DNA of 64,000 nucleotides from assembly GCA_947646735.1 (NCBI GenBank), contig CANTFK010000713.1:310001-374000 (forward strand), written 5' to 3'. The notes below the pieces were generated by a model. The model worked only from the letters and a program-made list of their open reading frames with translations, searched no databases and was not told the origin of the DNA. This stretch comes from Peronospora farinosa (taxonomy: Eukaryota; Oomycota; Peronosporomycetes; Peronosporales; Peronosporaceae). Both the position numbers and the translations under genes were made by a program. Positions 29,601 through 38,143 of this stretch are shown here, piece after piece. Each line of letters begins with the position of its first letter. The first letter of the stretch is position 1.

Positions 29601-31476
29601 CTGGAGCAGCTTGTGGCTGAAAGCTCCAATTGACAAGAAGCCGAAGAGCAACAGTGACATGCAGCATTTGCTTTGTAATGCTAGCGGATCGGCCAAGTGC
29701 GGAGAGCTGGCTCTGATTACAGGTCCTTCAGATGACTCGAATGTGGCGCTGTTGGAGAGTCTTGGTGGGCTACGGAAAACGATGGATGGAAAAGTGACGC
29801 TCAATGGTGTTGTATCAGCAGCATTAAAGCTTTCACACCACGTTGCGTACGTGGCTCGTGATGATCTGTTTTACGAGACGTTGACCGTGGAGGAACATCT
29901 TTGCTTTCAAGCTCAGCTGGTAGCTGGCAACCGCTCAAACGAAGGTTGTGGCTTGTGCTGTGGAGCTGACACTAGCGATGTGGAGGCTGAACGAGTGGAA
30001 CAGGTTCTTGACGATTTGGAATTGACTTCAAAGCGTCACATTCTCATTCGGTACCTGTCAAAAGATGACACTAAGCTACTCGCTGTCGCGACTGCTCTAC
30101 TGGATAATCCTTCGGTTCTTTTAGCTGAGGAACCCACATGTGGTATGGACTTCTACGCGTCACAACGCGTTGTTTTAAAGTTACGCCAGCTCGCTCGTAG
30201 AGGACGTACCGTCGTGGTGACAATGACGCACCCGTCGTCGCATTTGTATGCTCTGTTTGACACATTGCACCTTCTTGCAGGTGGAGCTGCGGTTTATCAC
30301 GGCAAGGTGAGAGAGGCAGTATCATATTTCTCATCACTTGGGTACCAATGTCCACAGTACATGAGCCCTGTGGATTACTTTGTTCGTCAAGTTTCTGCTC
30401 GAAAGAACGACAACGAGACGGGTGATGTTCAGGCTGCACTCTTTAAGGAAGCCTGGTCTACTCGTTACTCGGAGTTGTGCCTCGCCGACAATATGGACGA
30501 ACCAGAATCACAAGATGGAGAGGTTTTTGGTCGCCTCCGTGTTAGATGGTGTGACCAGCTTTTGCTTCTGTTCCGACGCCATATTCTTCGGCTTGCACGA
30601 TACCGTGCTGTCTTTGGATGGCATTCGTTCTGGATGATCGTTGCAAGCGTGATCTTTGGTCTCATTTTTCTGCAACTTGATCTAGACGACCAGCAAGACA
30701 TTCAAAACTGGGCTGGTGCCTTCTTTTTCATGATCATACTGCAAATGCTAGTGATGGCGTACCGGACGTTTGTTTTTCGTCCTCGTGAAATGGCAATTGT
30801 CGAACGAGAGCATCGCACTGGAAGCTACTACCTCGTATGCTGGTATTTGACGAAAGTGTTGACTGAGCTGCCTGCAATGCTGGTTTTGTCAGTGCTGCTG
30901 TTTGTACCTGCCTACTTGCTAATTGGTATCGGTCACGGCTTCAAGTTGTACATCTACATGCAGATTGTGATGTGGCTAGTAGGTTGGAATGCCATAGGCT
31001 TGGCTAGTCTACTGCTTGATGTTTTTCATCATGTACGCGTTGCTCTGATCGTGTACGTGTTTCTACTGAGCCTTTTTGTGATCTGCGGTGGTCTACTACT
31101 CAATGTTGACGACGTGCCCAACTACTTCATTTGGCTACACTACATGTCACCGGTAAAATACGGCTACGAAGCTTTGATGAAGCTCTTTTGGGGCCACATA
31201 GGATTTCTCGCTTGTGGTGGTAGCGATGGCAGTGGAAGTGAGAATGATGGCGTTATGCTGGCTACAGTGGGTGATAATAGCTATGGGTCTAGCTCATCCA
31301 AGGACGATGATGGCTGCATTGCCCACTCTGGGGACGAAGTACTGACTTACTACAGTATGGACATGACCCATAGCTCTCGCAGCGATAGTTTTATCTTGCT
31401 GGAGCTGACACTGCTGTACTTTTCCATTGGTTGTGCCATTCTATCTCTACGCTGGTATCGAAACAAACGGCACTGA
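23695..31476 (+). CDS. Giant two-unit ABCG-like membrane protein with degenerate ATPase sites and long N-terminal repeat domain
   Basis: Single-exon frame of about 2593 aa from the first ATG (MADSIQDTD). Residues 1 to about 1275 are hydrophilic, Ser/Thr/Glu-rich and probably disordered, with degenerate repeats RRVVVR-TGADGQ-H-QVQY-D-GN and three W/F-K-x-x-G...K-S/T-K patches. Two ABCG half-transporter units follow, each nucleotide-binding domain then a six-helix membrane domain (about 1620-1885 and 2300-2590). Both nucleotide-binding domains lack key residues. The P-loop is GPSRDESL (about 1322) and GPSDDSNV (about 2010) instead of GPSGAGKST. The signature is TRSERKL and SKDDTKL instead of SGGERKR. 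Walker B reads VEEPT/AEEPT; the switch region keeps one His (LHHPSS, MTHPSS). The membrane domains look well conserved. It therefore probably cannot hydrolyse ATP normally. Its unit order and sequence resemble the intact ABCG gene next door, suggesting duplication and fusion. Confidence 0.88.
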   Translation: MADSIQDTDQAVEVGINATINTQSILLKRNPHLRENSQTSSPAGFGGLGARQNVLKQLMTPGSATSASSFEEGASYDGLFDTGTPASDRGSMTKSTRTEKMPRLTKQPTKKLSSPSRESLMRRLVNDEENSCRVDGEVDDFLPSAILDNLVVKRVPTIYAEDEAKALSTSIPSSTSPSAKLTRRIVVPPRKNMRRVVVRSTGADGQTHEQVRYMEADGQVVQQSGNAAEDVTDETSTISVGRSTITGYASTPAMTLRRVVVRKTGADGQVHEEVQFVDVNGNVVDGEGVALNVTTSTMTPTPVTTQQIVTPRKLTQRTLRRTGADGQVHVQVQYLDVDGNIVRTEGEDFDSISGSSAVTRRIVTPGKTTRRVVVRRTGADGQVHEEVQYMDADGNVAQRNGTALATTSGSATNVFSSGRTTITRRIVSPGQTYASIDSDMLPPFRLDGTRDSVEQHIGGDGQTFEDEGRSFSSVGSFSGSVSSVTSDTSTTTSSRRIVTRRLMTSPNTVPAVHRSLVHKAGSSSDAQYEEDVQYVESKDGDLTTKVVTSQNGPGRRVTTRRVVTPQRVVRRMVIRKGTAGSGTEAVNGSVIDAGSAQNEDNASSDESLGGSSSGRYSVSDRTVIPSKTRRVISRTASPSDKSQKNLDEITVTDASLSEKFETTTSLSDEENASFFRSRDGSTCTSAASKRADVDSTKVDGDSQETLKARVVATVAGAAVTASAVDGDSNSFQNEIEGVLAVDERATTVTNDIAEAEKDEEPFVVGGSWKIFGKTETKMACSEASCSDDKEPTTSKSVVAPHNEKLVDVPEAAKADASNVVADFNRQSEPKLSSYQNSDTVAENPRVSDVPKTSDVIADASMMAPMEESSQGRSDSTVDALVSQYSGVRPSFAAREAPQKLPTPEENENEQTAALHEISTLHEDKTPVLPAENVSVEVPGPHAATKSFVVSPVSPRENDFVQLSAVIGAAGVASVVENDPKEPEPYSSTDLAKTAATLEESHAAVATTEEDVSNMPDRKTKRSFWKLWGPNKSKAFRTEDEKLRDMGEREESCVAAGAEMADKIGSPVIHDQGAVVASPLAGIARLAHTIVEVEEGLEPGHLDYNTAASAFDITTADDSIVSPESQQFEERKNSGREELMEVKPERAGGLWGFFGNKSKSAAVMTSLSSSNKVSRVIEGEDDKMTPDITTHNNEIAAVDQVEPIRHCIQSDSILTNAAAPVASCGRTVRDSERRTTELIDSIEPDIELDNHYVSIASPRRSSPPDDYEVWTVKPCSLAWSNLCLNRKSWKTFLAGTAFSGSDEFVLKDVSGTVKAGEFLVITGPSRDESLALMSCLAGFEDAMEGNVTVNGHEWSEKMNHYTGYVMHEDLFYETLTVQEHLIAQARLRMRRTHTDEMCLKRVEHVIAEMCLSGCRDKLIGGGLLVRGITRSERKLLALATALLTNPSILFVEEPTDNLDTFGAEKLVAKLRWLAFEKGLTVIVTLHHPSSHFYRLFDVLYLVADASCVYDGKAADCIAYFSAIGYQCPEYMSPIDYFMLQMVVGDRESDNEGVARVDALKREWNQRKAAIYAGNPAHVAAMSEDVVVDEHDQKNCYNRMGCCGQLWLLWDRHIRRLSRYGFVFQWHLLAALLIGVVFGLVYLQIDLKDEHGIQNFAGAFFYLVVVQMLFAAYRTFVFMPRETAIALRERQESCSDAYSMTLLCWYLTKIVAELPALIILSIVLFVPVFLLVGIGNGFMMYVYMQIVMVLAGWTAVGLAFATLGVLRHVTLALFVYTILLMLFGVFGGLLINVTDIPDWFVWLHYISPIKYSYESMMKIFWKRVDNIDCDRTLKGCIAFTGDGVLEYYSMEKRSVLSDSLILLVICLSLFFVAFWFLLALANKRISRMQWRYDWDFKGPLGHRQQRIASSVKRKAATKSSMHHIIDQKSQHNSSAAAERSIVVETGNHYISVETPRAGGRGICDAPSMTLGWSSLWLKAPIDKKPKSNSDMQHLLCNASGSAKCGELALITGPSDDSNVALLESLGGLRKTMDGKVTLNGVVSAALKLSHHVAYVARDDLFYETLTVEEHLCFQAQLVAGNRSNEGCGLCCGADTSDVEAERVEQVLDDLELTSKRHILIRYLSKDDTKLLAVATALLDNPSVLLAEEPTCGMDFYASQRVVLKLRQLARRGRTVVVTMTHPSSHLYALFDTLHLLAGGAAVYHGKVREAVSYFSSLGYQCPQYMSPVDYFVRQVSARKNDNETGDVQAALFKEAWSTRYSELCLADNMDEPESQDGEVFGRLRVRWCDQLLLLFRRHILRLARYRAVFGWHSFWMIVASVIFGLIFLQLDLDDQQDIQNWAGAFFFMIILQMLVMAYRTFVFRPREMAIVEREHRTGSYYLVCWYLTKVLTELPAMLVLSVLLFVPAYLLIGIGHGFKLYIYMQIVMWLVGWNAIGLASLLLDVFHHVRVALIVYVFLLSLFVICGGLLLNVDDVPNYFIWLHYMSPVKYGYEALMKLFWGHIGFLACGGSDGSGSENDGVMLATVGDNSYGSSSSKDDDGCIAHSGDEVLTYYSMDMTHSSRSDSFILLELTLLYFSIGCAILSLRWYRNKRH
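24238..24900 (+). repeat. Four in-frame GADGQ repeats in the giant ABCG N-terminus
   Basis: Four copies of a roughly 33-residue unit with core R-T-GADGQ-H-x-x-V-Q/R-Y/F-x-D/E-x-D/N-G, starting near 24271, 24463, 24640 and 24799, separated by variable Ser/Thr-rich spacers. Weaker relatives occur near 25190-25320 and 25370-25450 (RRVVTPQRVVRRMVIRK). The DNA has diverged between units, so the repeats are old. Confidence 0.8.
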
Positions 31477-32413
31477 AAAACTCTGGACGATCGATACTAC
31501 AATGCCGGTTTCATGGTTATAAGCATTGTTTGGTACAGTTGGAAAGTTTGATCGTTCAATTCATTCCTAAGAACCACTGCACGATCATTTCTCTATGTCA
31601 CATCGGCAAAAGTGTCCAACATAGCATCAAGTTACGTCTTTGGCTATTATATAACAGCAAGGACATTCGATGGTTGAATGCTTCAAGAAGATGCATTGGA
31701 AAGCAGCAACCCGATTGCTTTGCTACTTTTTATAAAGACTACAAGCGAGCATGGGATGATATACAGCAGCAATCATGGACAGATCAAGAGAGACGAGCTC
31801 ACAGATACGGCATTTCTTATGAGCGCCGCTCCGTATGGAGGATCATGGTAGTGATCGAGAAATTACCTGTCGCGATCGTGCACAACCTATTGGATGCCAA
31901 CATGTAAGACACGCATCCCTTCAACGTTCGTTTACTCGTGCTTCTCGCTCTACTGGCCACGAACGGACTTGTGCGGACGAACACGCACCATTCATGTTTC
32001 TAGTCACTGCCCCAACAGATTGTATTGATTCAGTATGGCTAGGCGATCATAGCGTACGGCGTCGAACTACAGCATAGCTTTTCAATCCATACGGCTACTG
32101 CTTCTTTTGAATGTCATGTTCTGTACTACGGCCTCGTTTCAATCGCATATCAGCTGTGCTTGAAAAAGTAACAAGTCGACAAGACACAGCAGCGATAGCT
32201 TTGGTGCAAGCTAAGTTCCGTCTGGTTCGAATTCTCGTATTGTGGTAATGCAGTCGATATCGCAACCTGAAATAGAGACCAGCTCGAGTAAGTCAACTAA
32301 TGCAAGTTCAAGAACCTCTGTTCGGAAGACGTACATCGAGATAAAGCTGCGCTTCAGTATTTCGTGAAGCTGATGTCTATACTGATGATAGACCCAATGG
32401 TTATGAATCTCGT
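31477..32413. other. Tail-to-tail intergenic region
   Basis: Lies between the 3' ends of the giant ABCG gene (+) and the canonical ABCG gene (-). Only short frames without motifs; it must hold both 3' UTRs and polyadenylation sites. Confidence 0.6.
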
Positions 32414-34288
32414 TTATCCTTGCTTACGTAAATTTTGCCACAACCCGAGGAACCCGATGGTACGAAAGCCAATGTTGATAGCTATCAGGATGATACCGTC
32501 AACGAATGCCGATCGTGACCCCATGCTAAAATTCTTCAGCACGTCTGATCCTGAGCGAGCGGTACAATTTTCAATTGCATCATTGCAAGCAATCGACGGA
32601 ACCTGTTTCCAGAAAATCGTCATCATAGCTTCAAAGCCGTATTTGATCGGGGACAAATATTGAACCCACACAAAGTACACGGGAGCGTCATCCGAGTTAA
32701 TGAGCAGTCCTCCGAATAACAAGAATGGCAGAATAATGACAACTCCAATGATCGGGGCGATTTCGACGCGACGAACCAAGCAGGAAACCATGTAGCCGAG
32801 TCCCACAGCGCAACTGTTGACCAGGATCATGATTATTTGCTGGTAAAAGTAGACGTCAAAACCATGGCCAATGCCAATCAAGAAGTAAACCGGGACGAAG
32901 AACACGATAGGCAAGAAAATTTGCATTGGTATCTCGCTGATGTTTTTCGAGAGATACCACGAGAAGAGATAGTATAGTCCTGCCTTGTACTCGCGAATGA
33001 TAATCGCCAGTTCGAGCGGCACAGAGACGAACACTGGATTGGCAGCGCTGAATGTCTGGTTGACGATGAGGAAGAAAAATCCACCCGCGAAGTTCTGAAT
33101 TCCTTTTTGATCAAGCTTGAGTTGCAAGTAGATTAGACCTACGACGATCGCGATGAAAATTGTTTGGAATATTGCTGCACGGAAACCAATACGATCACGT
33201 ACAAGGCGGACGACATTCCGATGCGCTAATACCCCAACTTGTCCAAACAAACCCAGCCGTGAGTCTTGATGTCTTTCTGCTATAGATCTTTCATCGGATG
33301 CGTCAACTTGAGGCAGTAGCTGACGCTGTGCCCATTCTTTCTTAAGCGTCTCCACGCGTTCAACACCTGCCGGATCGGTAGCTTTGTCAATCACGACTAG
33401 CTGCTTCATGAAATAGTCGGTTGGATTCATCATTGGCGGACACACGTAACCCAAGGACGAAAAATATTCAACAGAGTCTAGAGCTTTGCCTTGATAGACA
33501 GGAGTACCATCCGATAATAAGTACAACTGGTCGAACAATGCAAACACCTCCGAGGAAGGTTGATGAATCGTCGCAATGACCGTCCGACCACCACGAGCAA
33601 TCCGTTGAAGCTGCATCACGACCGTTTCTGCCATAAAGCTATCCAAGCCCGATGTCGGCTCGTCCACAAACAAAATCGACGGATTTGTCAAGATCTCTGT
33701 TGCAAATGAAAGTCGCTTGCGTTCTCCACCCGAAATGCCTCTCAATGATATCCCGCCAATCAATGTATCCCGACACTTCATGAGTCCCAATTCCTCCATC
33801 ACCTCGTCTACACGATTCATATACTCTTCCTCCGTAAATGTCTTGCCCATGCGTAGCTTGGCTTGAAACACCAGGTGTTCCTTCACCGTAATTGTCTGAT
33901 AGAATAAATCGTCCTGCATGACGTAGGAAGCCAATCGTTTGCTCGTGTCACTCCACGGATGTCCATTCAATGTAATTTCTCCATCAACGGCACTGTTGCG
34001 TCCAGAGATACAGTCCATAAGGGTACTTTTACCTGCACCCGAGGGTCCCATGATGACAAATAACTCGCCGGGGGTGGCATAGCCACTTACATTGGAAAGA
34101 ATCACCTTTTCTTCAACTACTTTCGTGTTGGGATTCGAAACCAATGTCTTGAGACTCAAGTTCCGCCATTGCAACGTGTATTGTGATGCAACGCATGGTA
34201 CAACTTTGGTCTCTCTCTCATGCTTTGGAGTCGTAATCTGTACGAAATGATGATCGTGAGGTCGATCAATCGAAGAAGTCGAAGACAT
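32414..34288 (-). CDS. ABCG (WHITE-type) half-transporter
   Basis: ATP-driven exporter subunit, expected to dimerise at a membrane and move lipids, sterols or xenobiotics. 624 aa, single exon, ATG at 34286-34288. The nucleotide-binding domain comes first, as in ABCG: Walker A GPSGAGKST (81-89), ISGGERKR signature (185-192), Walker B ILFVDEPTSGLD (205-216) and switch His in TIHQPSS (240-246). The membrane domain follows (about 345-620). All catalytic motifs are intact. The protein aligns by eye with each unit of the giant neighbour (YVMQDDLFYQT vs YVMHEDLFYET; PIKYGFEAMM vs PIKYSYESMM), so they share a recent ancestor. Substrate unknown. Confidence 0.93.
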   Translation of the reverse strand: MSSTSSIDRPHDHHFVQITTPKHERETKVVPCVASQYTLQWRNLSLKTLVSNPNTKVVEEKVILSNVSGYATPGELFVIMGPSGAGKSTLMDCISGRNSAVDGEITLNGHPWSDTSKRLASYVMQDDLFYQTITVKEHLVFQAKLRMGKTFTEEEYMNRVDEVMEELGLMKCRDTLIGGISLRGISGGERKRLSFATEILTNPSILFVDEPTSGLDSFMAETVVMQLQRIARGGRTVIATIHQPSSEVFALFDQLYLLSDGTPVYQGKALDSVEYFSSLGYVCPPMMNPTDYFMKQLVVIDKATDPAGVERVETLKKEWAQRQLLPQVDASDERSIAERHQDSRLGLFGQVGVLAHRNVVRLVRDRIGFRAAIFQTIFIAIVVGLIYLQLKLDQKGIQNFAGGFFFLIVNQTFSAANPVFVSVPLELAIIIREYKAGLYYLFSWYLSKNISEIPMQIFLPIVFFVPVYFLIGIGHGFDVYFYQQIIMILVNSCAVGLGYMVSCLVRRVEIAPIIGVVIILPFLLFGGLLINSDDAPVYFVWVQYLSPIKYGFEAMMTIFWKQVPSIACNDAIENCTARSGSDVLKNFSMGSRSAFVDGIILIAINIGFRTIGFLGLWQNLRKQG

Positions 34289-34478
34289 TTGAAGATCAGT
34301 GGAAGCTTTTTGTGCTCGAGACGACTGCTAATTGTTTAATGAAATGATAAGAGGCGTAACGCAAAGCTGAGAACTTGAATGTCGCTGGTCGCAATGGTTG
34401 CGTTTCTTTCTATTTTTTGCATCCATTGCAATGACGTAACGTGATTCCTCGACTGCAGTAGATACAATCATCATGTGT

Positions 34479-34552
34479 TCCAACTGTAGTCTCTTGTACT
34501 TGACCTTCATTGAAGCTCAAGTGAAGGTCAAGTAGTAGAGACTACAGTTGGA
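34479..34552. repeat. 31-bp near-perfect inverted repeat upstream of the ABCG gene
   Basis: Arms 34479-34509 and 34522-34552 pair at 29 of 31 positions around a 12-nt loop; the two mismatches are adjacent in mid-stem. It sits about 190 bp upstream of the ABCG start codon. It could be a tiny MITE, a small-RNA precursor or a regulatory hairpin; the sequence alone does not say. Confidence 0.85.
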
Positions 34553-34699
34553 CCCATGAAGATAGCACTAGCAGTGCACCCTATTGTGTGGTCTTGATGA
34601 ACAACTGACATGCTGCAATGAGATAGGAAAGTCATTCCGATTTCTTACAAGCTTCTTGATGACCGATTTGGTGGACGCGATATCTGAATTCAACTCAGT

Positions 34700-35130
34700 G
34701 TTGTCGCGACGGATTTAAGATTGAAATGTGTGACGTCGATACAGCGTTTCTCGTACGAAGACCATTTGACCATGGCCGTCAAGCTTCAGATCGATAAAAT
34801 CAAGGCGATGCCTTGCGGATCCGTTGTTTAAAGCCTCATGTACCTGTCCTGCAGGATACGACCTGACATTATGTCACCGTCACCAGATTGAACCGCTTCC
34901 TGGCTACGCTGATTTGTGATATCCATAAGCTCATTAGCACTCACACGGATCATACGGTGCTGTCTTTGCTACCATTGATTCCTCTACTATCGGTTTCTCA
35001 TATCCTTGCTTCACTTGACATCCAAAGTTGCGCTCTTAGCGCACAGAAAGCTTATTGTACGGAATGGTAATGATGTGGCATATATTCCTACAAGACTAAC
35101 TATGCGTCCTTGGATATGATCGAGCTTATT
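34700..35130 (+). mobile_element. Possible Copia RT debris
   Basis: The stretch MCDVDTAFLVRR near 34726-34760 resembles the Copia RT motif with DVxTAFL, and VRNGNDVAYIP near 35055-35090 resembles the region before YVDD. There is no open frame. Weak, two-motif evidence only. Confidence 0.35.
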
Positions 35131-35439
35131 GAGGCTCAGCTTGCTCACTAGGTGTTACGGGGAACAATTCCTGAAAAGCTGACACATCGTTCAGACGAAA
35201 CGCTTTAGCAGTGGAATTGCACAGAAGAACTCGTCTGTTGAATGCAGCGCTAGTATCTAATATACACTTGGGCTCAATTCGCTTACCATTGACCGCGTTG
35301 TTCTCGGTTGAATCAAGCAGAGACCCGACCATGTTGTTAAGTCGTTACTTGATGTGTGTTTGCAGGACCCGAAGCTATCGGTTCCTTCTACGTAGTAGTC
35401 AGCAAAATTTTGGGAAGGGCCAGAGGATGACTGATCAAT

Positions 35440-36050
35440 GAAGTGCATCTAGGGCTCTGCAAGTCTTCACGCGCACTTCCCAATTCGCGCCTTCGAGCAA
35501 CAACGGCCAAAGACGAAGACCTTCAAAGAGCCGGTCAACCGGCCCCTCCGACCAGGGCGGGAAGTCCCTCCAACGGGAGGCCCAGGATAAGAGGGGGAGG
35601 TTTTCCCTCTGCTGCGTGCGCTATGGGGGGCAAGCGCAGCGTGCGAACCGTAAGGGGAGCACCAACCCTGTTACCCCCGGGGGGAGAGGATCGACGACCG
35701 CGGTTATTATTCCCTCTTTCCCCAATAGTTCCTGCTATTCTACGTCAGCCTTCAAGACGCCGATTCGATCGCTGAGCGCGAATCTCGGTCCCACGAAGTG
35801 AACTTGCCAAGAACGTGAATTGATCGGCCCCGTCCAGGTGCATCAGCGGTCGATCGGGACTGATCGGTGTGGTGCCCGGCGCTTGTTGCGATCATTGAGC
35901 CACTATTTACACCTCGGGCTGGATACCCGATTCCACGTGCCCTTTTCGGAGTGTCCCCCGTGACGCCCGACGTCTCGAGCCAGCAGATTGAGCCAGCGAG
36001 GCGAAGAATGACGAAGTCCTGGTAGAAGCACTCCAGACATCTTACCAATC
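35440..36050. other. GC-rich, hairpin-rich block of unknown origin
   Basis: Base composition rises sharply relative to both flanks, with G and C runs (GGGGGGCAAGCGC near 35625, CCCCCGGGGGG near 35675). Short inverted repeats recur, such as GCCGGTCAACCGGC near 35533 and CTGCG.../...CGCAG near 35610-35640. Frames of 98-115 codons exist on both strands but none is recognisable. It may be a fragment of another hairpin-rich retroelement. It ends just before the MFS gene. Confidence 0.4.
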
Positions 36051-36207
36051 CTTAATGTTTGAAAATAGACGGTCTGTTCTTCTCGCAAGTCTTCACGATC
36101 GATGGTGCAGTGCAAAATATTTTGTTCCACATCTCGCTTGCTTTGCACTACGGGAGCTTGATATTCATTTGCAAATTGTCTTACGACGTTGTAAGCCCGA
36201 TCAACCG

Positions 36208-37728
36208 ATGGAATCACCCCGTAACGGATACGCCGTCGTCCAGACGCCACCTCCTTTCATGGATGAAAAGCCTCATCTTAGCATCACACAGCGATCGATT
36301 CGACCGACGTGGATCCTTTATTCATCCGTCGGTATCGCTATGCTTGAAGCCTTCCACTATGGATGGTCCAATTCGCAAATCAACCTTAGCACCTTCAACA
36401 ACTCCGAAGCCTGCAACATGCGACCAGTCAAGGAAGGCACGTGCCTCATGTTTCCTGGACATACCAAGACAACGTGGACATTACTCGTCAATGCGTGGAT
36501 CGTTGGTGGTATGTTCGGCAGTTTACTATCGGGCTTTCCATCGAACAAGTGGGGCCGTCGTACGACACTTCGCTTCAATGCGATCATCATGATACTCGGG
36601 TCTTTAATCCAAGTGTTTGCCAGCACCCCATTTTGGTTCGCAGCGGGTCGCTTCGTGACGGGTATAGCAAACGGCGTGGCCATGGCCGTGGTCAACACGT
36701 TCCTTAATGAGATCTCGACGCCACACAATCGACACGCACTTGGTACAAACACGCACTTGGCTGCAACGTTGGGCATCTTTGGAGTGGCGACTACATTTTG
36801 GTACTGGAATACAACTTCTGGCTTTCGTTGGATCGCTGGGATGCCGATCGTATTTGCTCTTGGGTTTGTAGTCCTCTCGTTCTTCTTCATGGTGGAAAGT
36901 CCAGTCTGGTTGGTTGCAAATGGTGACAATGAAGAAGCCGAGAAGGAAATAGGACGTCTCTATGGCCAAGATAATGTCAGTATCTTGATGGGATGGATTC
37001 AAGTAAACGACCGCAGATCCGAGTTGCCGGCGAGGTTGAGTGGTGAGTCTGAAAAGGTCCACGCCGAAACAAACTGGACGATCCTGACTAACAAGAAGTT
37101 TCGCAAGCCTTTAGTAATCGCACTAGGCTTGACGTGCATCAACCAACTCGTCGGTATCAACGCTGTCTTCTTCTACGCTTCCTCTATTTCAACGGACGCT
37201 GGCATTTCAGACTCACGACTCGGCCTCATGATCATTGATATCTTGAACATTGTACCCGTGCCGATTGCCGCTGTATTGACGAAGGTCATGCGCAAGCGCA
37301 CCATGCTAATCTCCGGTATATTCGTGATGGCGTTGTGCTGTATCGGTATGACCTTTTCACTAGTGCAAAGTGTGGGTTGGCTATCCATCGTCTTCCTGGG
37401 GCTCTTTGTGGTGGGCTTTGATTTGAGCATTGGTCCTTTGCTGTGGCCAATTGTAGCTGAGCTCTTTGCCGATTCCGCTCGTGGTGCCGCTGTTGGCATT
37501 TGCATTACGATGAAATGGATCTGTTCACTTATTGTAGGCATTGGATTTCCATACGTCGAGGACGCCATCACGAACTACAGCTTTATGCCGTTCTTGGGCA
37601 CGACCACCCTTGCTATTGTCTTTATCTACTTTATGGTACCTGAGACATCCAACAAGACCATTTCCGAGATTCAAGAAGAATTTCGCAACGATTGCAGTGT
37701 ACAATTGACAAGCAAAGGTCAAGTGTAG
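36208..37728 (+). CDS. MFS hexose transporter (GLUT/sugar porter family)
   Basis: Facilitative or proton-linked sugar carrier of the plasma membrane. I take the ATG at 36208 (MESPRNGYAVVQ), giving 506 aa; the upstream in-frame start at 36055 would add 51 residues lacking family similarity. Sugar-porter landmarks: NKWGRRTT after helix 2 (113-120), VESPVWL (229-235), QLVGINAVFFYASS (313-326) corresponding to the QxxGIN glucose-binding motif, and the C-terminal PETSNKTISEIQ (from about 478). Twelve hydrophobic segments are apparent. It is intact, and stands between ABCG genes with a retroelement-like GC-rich block directly upstream. Confidence 0.9.
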   Translation: MESPRNGYAVVQTPPPFMDEKPHLSITQRSIRPTWILYSSVGIAMLEAFHYGWSNSQINLSTFNNSEACNMRPVKEGTCLMFPGHTKTTWTLLVNAWIVGGMFGSLLSGFPSNKWGRRTTLRFNAIIMILGSLIQVFASTPFWFAAGRFVTGIANGVAMAVVNTFLNEISTPHNRHALGTNTHLAATLGIFGVATTFWYWNTTSGFRWIAGMPIVFALGFVVLSFFFMVESPVWLVANGDNEEAEKEIGRLYGQDNVSILMGWIQVNDRRSELPARLSGESEKVHAETNWTILTNKKFRKPLVIALGLTCINQLVGINAVFFYASSISTDAGISDSRLGLMIIDILNIVPVPIAAVLTKVMRKRTMLISGIFVMALCCIGMTFSLVQSVGWLSIVFLGLFVVGFDLSIGPLLWPIVAELFADSARGAAVGICITMKWICSLIVGIGFPYVEDAITNYSFMPFLGTTTLAIVFIYFMVPETSNKTISEIQEEFRNDCSVQLTSKGQV

Positions 37729-38143
37729 GAAGGGTCAATGATTAATCAAGCATGATCTGACTTGTGCTGCAGTACTACTAGGCTACTTATGTCCCATCTA
37801 ATCGCTTCTTGTCGAGTATTGTTTTGTCGTACATGGTCATGAAACTGACTTGTTAGATCATCATATGCTTCTGATGGGACACGCTTCCACTGAACTTGTA
37901 GGACAGAATCAGCATCAAAGACCCGATGGATGTACTATGTCTTTCGTTCGTACCTACCTACCTACCTACGTACCTCCATTCATTCCAAATACCGTACAGG
38001 TCATGTACAGGCAGATCCCCAGCTTCCATTCCTCCTCCTCCGTACATCGCATAACGCTTTTTTGTGCGCTTGAGTGAGACTGAAGTCGATTCCCTTTGTC
38101 AAAACCTCTCACTTGTCTTTTTCTTCGTGACATCACATTGTAA
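37729..38143. other. Intergenic, probable promoter of the ABCG gene at 38144
   Basis: Contains a CTAC tetranucleotide run (TACCTACCTACCTACGTACC near 37953) and pyrimidine-rich segments (TCCATTCCTCCTCCTCC near 38025, CTTGTCTTTTTCTTCG near 38112) that could include the initiator. Confidence 0.35.

Noticed and set aside
36055..36207. N-terminal extension of the MFS transporter
   Set aside because: The 51 extra residues have no family similarity and overlap the end of the GC-rich block.
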